Below, piece after piece: positions 8,862 to 10,777 of a stretch of DNA of 10,777 nucleotides. Location of the stretch: positions 2,501 to 13,277 of the forward strand of contig CABPSV020000280.1 of NCBI GenBank assembly GCA_902459845.2. The letters run 5' to 3'. This DNA comes from Hepatocystis sp. ex Piliocolobus tephrosceles. Taxonomy: Eukaryota > Apicomplexa > Aconoidasida > Haemosporida > Plasmodiidae. The notes under the pieces were generated by a model. The model was not told the origin of the DNA. It saw only the letters and a list, made by a program, of their open reading frames with translations, and did not search any database. Position 1 is the first letter of the stretch. The number at the start of each line of letters is the position of its first letter. Both the position numbers and the translations under genes were made by a program.

Positions 8862-9089
8862 TTTATATTTTAGTATATTTGTTATAGTTGCATGGAATAT
8901 AATTTTTATTCCCAAAAATTTTTTCAAAGTTTTGTTATTTTATGAATAGAATATGCATTTATATATATTACAACCGTTTATATATATGTACAATATATTT
9001 TTAAAAAAAATGAAAAAAAGGATTATTATATTATACATTTTAAGAAGGTTATAAAAATATAAATTACATATATTGTTAAATCAGTAGTA

Positions 9090-9120
<31 letters not shown>

Positions 9121-9134
9121 ATGGTAAATAAAAG

Positions 9135-9257
9135 ATGGTAGATAATTTGAAAGCGTTAATGGGCGTTACAAAGGTGTTCAACGTAAATAAGTACACGAAG
9201 AAACAAACAAAAAAACAACTGAGTAAATATATATATATATATAGTACAAATAAATAA
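9135..9257 (+). other. 40-codon ORF, possible small gene or first exon
   Basis: ATG at 9135 opens MVDNLKALMGVTKVFNVNKY, then a Lys/Gln/Thr-rich tail, then IYIY over an AT repeat and a TAA at 9255-9257. The first ~65 bases are visibly richer in G and C than the surroundings and use varied codons, as exons do here. Two GTAAAT donors (after VFN, and after QL) suggest it could be a first exon, but I found no convincing downstream exon on this strand. It matches no family I know and is kept only as a candidate. Confidence 0.2.
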
Positions 9258-9601
9258 GTTAACGAATGGATTAAAAAACACCAATTAAAAATATGACAAA
9301 AAAAATACTACTCTATAAGTAATATATGTTTCAAATATAAAAAAACAAACACTCATATATATAAATGTTAAGCAAAAATATCCTTACCATTTTTGTGTGT
9401 ATATTATTAAATCTTCCGTATTTATTTATCCACAACTTTTACTTTATTTTTATTTTTCTTTTATAATATTCCAAATATGAATATATCTATCTTATATTAT
9501 AATTATATATATACATATATATATGTATAGTATATGAATTATAGAAATCGTTATCCTTTTATTTTTTCAAATTTAGTTTATTTGAGAAAAAAAAGCATTA
9601 G

Positions 9602-9648
9602 TTTTTTTTTTATTTTTTTTTATTTTTTTTTTATTTTTTTTTTTTTTT
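9602..9648. repeat. T8-10/A interrupted homopolymer
   Basis: T runs of 8-10, each broken by a single A, repeat at a period of about 9-10 bp. It is a slippage-prone intergenic tract. Confidence 0.85.
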
Positions 9649-9953
9649 GGTATAGTATTATATGTAACAGCTAAAAGAAAGTCTCCCTCCATTTATTTTT
9701 CTTTTTCTTATTTTTGTTTTTTTCCACATTCGGTTCATTCTCTTTATTTTTTCTTTTCTATATTTGTTCATCCTCATGCTTTGGTTTATATTTTTGCTCT
9801 CCGATTTTCCTCTCCTCCTAATTCTATTATTCTATAAATATTAACATCTTGTCTCAAACATAATACAATTAAAAAAAAAAAAAAAAAAGGAAAGAAACTC
9901 GAATTATTAACAAAAAAAAAAAAAAAATAAAAAAATATATATAGTAAAACAAA

Positions 9954-10004
9954 AGCTAAAATTAAAACTAAAATTAAAGCTAAAATTAAAACTAAAACTA
10001 AAAC
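9954..10004. repeat. 6/12-bp CTAAAA/TTAAAA tandem repeat
   Basis: Alternating CTAAAA, TTAAAA and TTAAAG units form an imperfect 12-bp-period repeat. It lies downstream of the PAM18-like stop and has no visible coding or structural role. Confidence 0.8.
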
Positions 10005-10130
10005 ATAATAATATATATATGAAAATATATATTATATTGAAATGGTAAGAAAGTTTCTTCGTTTGCTTGCTTGTTTGTTTGTTTGTTCGTTCTTTTTTTT
10101 TTTTTTTTTATGCTTTTATCTTAGTTTTTC

Positions 10131-10170
10131 CTTTTTTATTCTTTTTCATTCTTTTTCATTCTTTTTCATT
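10131..10170. repeat. 10-bp CTTTTTCATT repeat
   Basis: Three perfect head-to-tail copies (10141-10170) follow one imperfect copy, immediately 3' of the PAM18-like gene. Confidence 0.9.
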
Positions 10171-10218
10171 TTCATCTTCTTTTTCTTTTTATATGTTATG
10201 GTAAGTTAAATGTTTATC

Positions 10219-10223
<5 letters not shown>

Positions 10224-10254
<31 letters not shown>
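10224..10254. repeat. A31 homopolymer
   Basis: A pure A run (T on the minus strand) lies 14 bases beyond the PAM18-like stop codon, in its presumed 3' UTR. Confidence 0.9.
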
Positions 10255-10255
<1 letters not shown>

Positions 10256-10268
10256 GATTGCTATTTTT

Positions 10269-10324
10269 TTATTTTAATAAAATGTCTTTGGCTTCATTGA
10301 CTTTTGCCGCAATGTATGTAGAGC
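10269..10324 (-). CDS. PAM18/TIM14-like J-protein, last exon (partial)
   Basis: On the minus strand a TTTTAG acceptor (10326-10325) opens a 56-nt exon reading GSTYIAAKVNEAKDILLK then TAA, with the Gly codon split across the junction. This matches the end of the J-domain in PAM18/TIM14 (human DNAJC19 type), where HPDKGGSPY is followed by an AAKINEAKD helix. The family is the J-domain subunit of the presequence translocase-associated motor: it stimulates mitochondrial Hsp70 at TIM23 on the matrix side of the inner membrane. The N-terminal part, including the transmembrane helix and the HPD motif, is not in the window; I found no HPD-coding exon up to 10777. The match covers only 18 residues but they are highly characteristic. 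Confidence 0.8.
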
Positions 10325-10674
10325 CTAAAAGAATGTTTCGGAAAAAAAAAAAAAAAATAAAATAAAATAAATAAGTAAAATGAAACTATAAGGAGGTTAT
10401 TCTATAATACAATAAGGTTGTAAACTTATGTAATTATAGCTTGTTTCTGGTATATGATGCACTTTTTTTATGTCATTCAAATGATAAACATGAATGTATG
10501 AATGAAAAAAGAAATAATGGTCGAATGTGTTAAACATAAAACGAAATAACGCGTCGTAAAATGTTGTACACAATATAACGTATATATACGTATATACTTG
10601 TGAGAAACGACAGTTTTAACTTTTCATTTTTGTCGATTACGTCGTCTATTATTTCCTTTTTGTTATTTATTTTA

Positions 10675-10762
<88 letters not shown>

Positions 10763-10777
10763 TTTTTTTTTTTTTTT
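10325..10777 (-). other. intron of the PAM18-like gene, running off the window
   Basis: From the acceptor at 10325 to the right edge no exon with a phase-1 end and HPD motif is visible, so this intron is at least about 450 bp. Inside, 10430-10660 is less AT-biased than typical for these introns and includes a short minus-strand open stretch. The remainder is simple repeat. Confidence 0.55.
10676..10762. repeat. (ATT)29 microsatellite
   Basis: A perfect 87-bp ATT trinucleotide run is followed by a T tract that reaches the window edge. It probably lies in an intron of the PAM18-like gene and should be highly length-polymorphic. Confidence 0.95.

Larger units (their letters stand above)
8718..10268. 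other. intergenic region, probable 5' flank of the coiled-coil gene and 3' flank of the PAM18-like gene
   Basis: About 1.55 kb separates two head-to-tail minus-strand genes. It holds (AT)23, several A/T homopolymers, short tandem repeats (listed separately), a 40-codon plus-strand ORF near 9135 and a strand-asymmetric pyrimidine-rich block near 9671-9844. No RNA gene or defined promoter element was recognised. Confidence 0.7.

Noticed and set aside
8593..8927. Plus ORF at 8593-8781 and minus ORF at 8739-8927
   Set aside because: The first is Phe-rich antisense of coiled-coil exon 1. The second mostly translates the (AT)23 run.
9390..9420. Minus-strand ATG|GTAAGG as a 5' UTR exon end of the coiled-coil gene
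   Set aside because: The donor is good but no pyrimidine-rich acceptor precedes the coiled-coil ATG at 8717, so an upstream intron cannot be supported.
8718..10268. tRNA, rRNA or snoRNA genes in the intergenic region
   Set aside because: I saw no cloverleaf-capable, GC-richer segment or box C/D pattern.

Overview
This is a very AT-rich eukaryotic nuclear sequence. It has asparagine-rich low-complexity protein, short GT-AG introns with T-rich 3' ends, long A/T homopolymers and AAAAATGG-type start contexts. Together these point to a malaria parasite of the Plasmodium falciparum (Laverania) type. Assignment to a species or chromosome would need a database match that I could not run.

Layout: (1) Positions 29-6869, plus strand: a five-exon gene for a protein of about 2022 residues. 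It starts with an N-myristoylation signal, continues with about 1750 residues of Asn-rich repeats, and ends in a degenerate kinase domain read across all five exons. The domain resembles STE11/MAPKKK kinases but has lost every catalytic signature residue and most of the activation segment. (2) Positions 6870-7350: a convergent intergenic stretch with a 48-T tract and an unexplained Lys-rich ORF. (3) Positions 7351-8717, minus strand: a four-exon gene for a coiled-coil protein of about 286 residues. Its DFEQL-centred coiled coil looks like the CCDC96/CCDC113 (CFAP184/CFAP263) axoneme family. (4) Positions 8718-10268: about 1.55 kb without a confident gene, probably the 5' flank of the coiled-coil gene plus the 3' flank of the next one. 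It holds simple repeats and two small ORFs of uncertain status. (5) Positions 10269-10324, minus strand: the last exon of a PAM18/TIM14-type J-protein of the mitochondrial import motor. Its HPD-containing exon must lie beyond the right edge. The rest of the window is intron, ending in an (ATT)29 microsatellite.

The three genes have no evident shared pathway: a membrane-targeted pseudokinase, a probable axonemal (male gamete) coiled-coil protein and a mitochondrial import co-chaperone. The two minus-strand genes are head-to-tail, and the pseudokinase gene converges on them. The most interesting points are the myristoylated STE11-like pseudokinase, in a lineage thought to lack canonical MAPKKKs, and the previously unnamed-looking CCDC96/113-like gene. 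All splice models here were read by eye from frame continuity and splice-site sequence.
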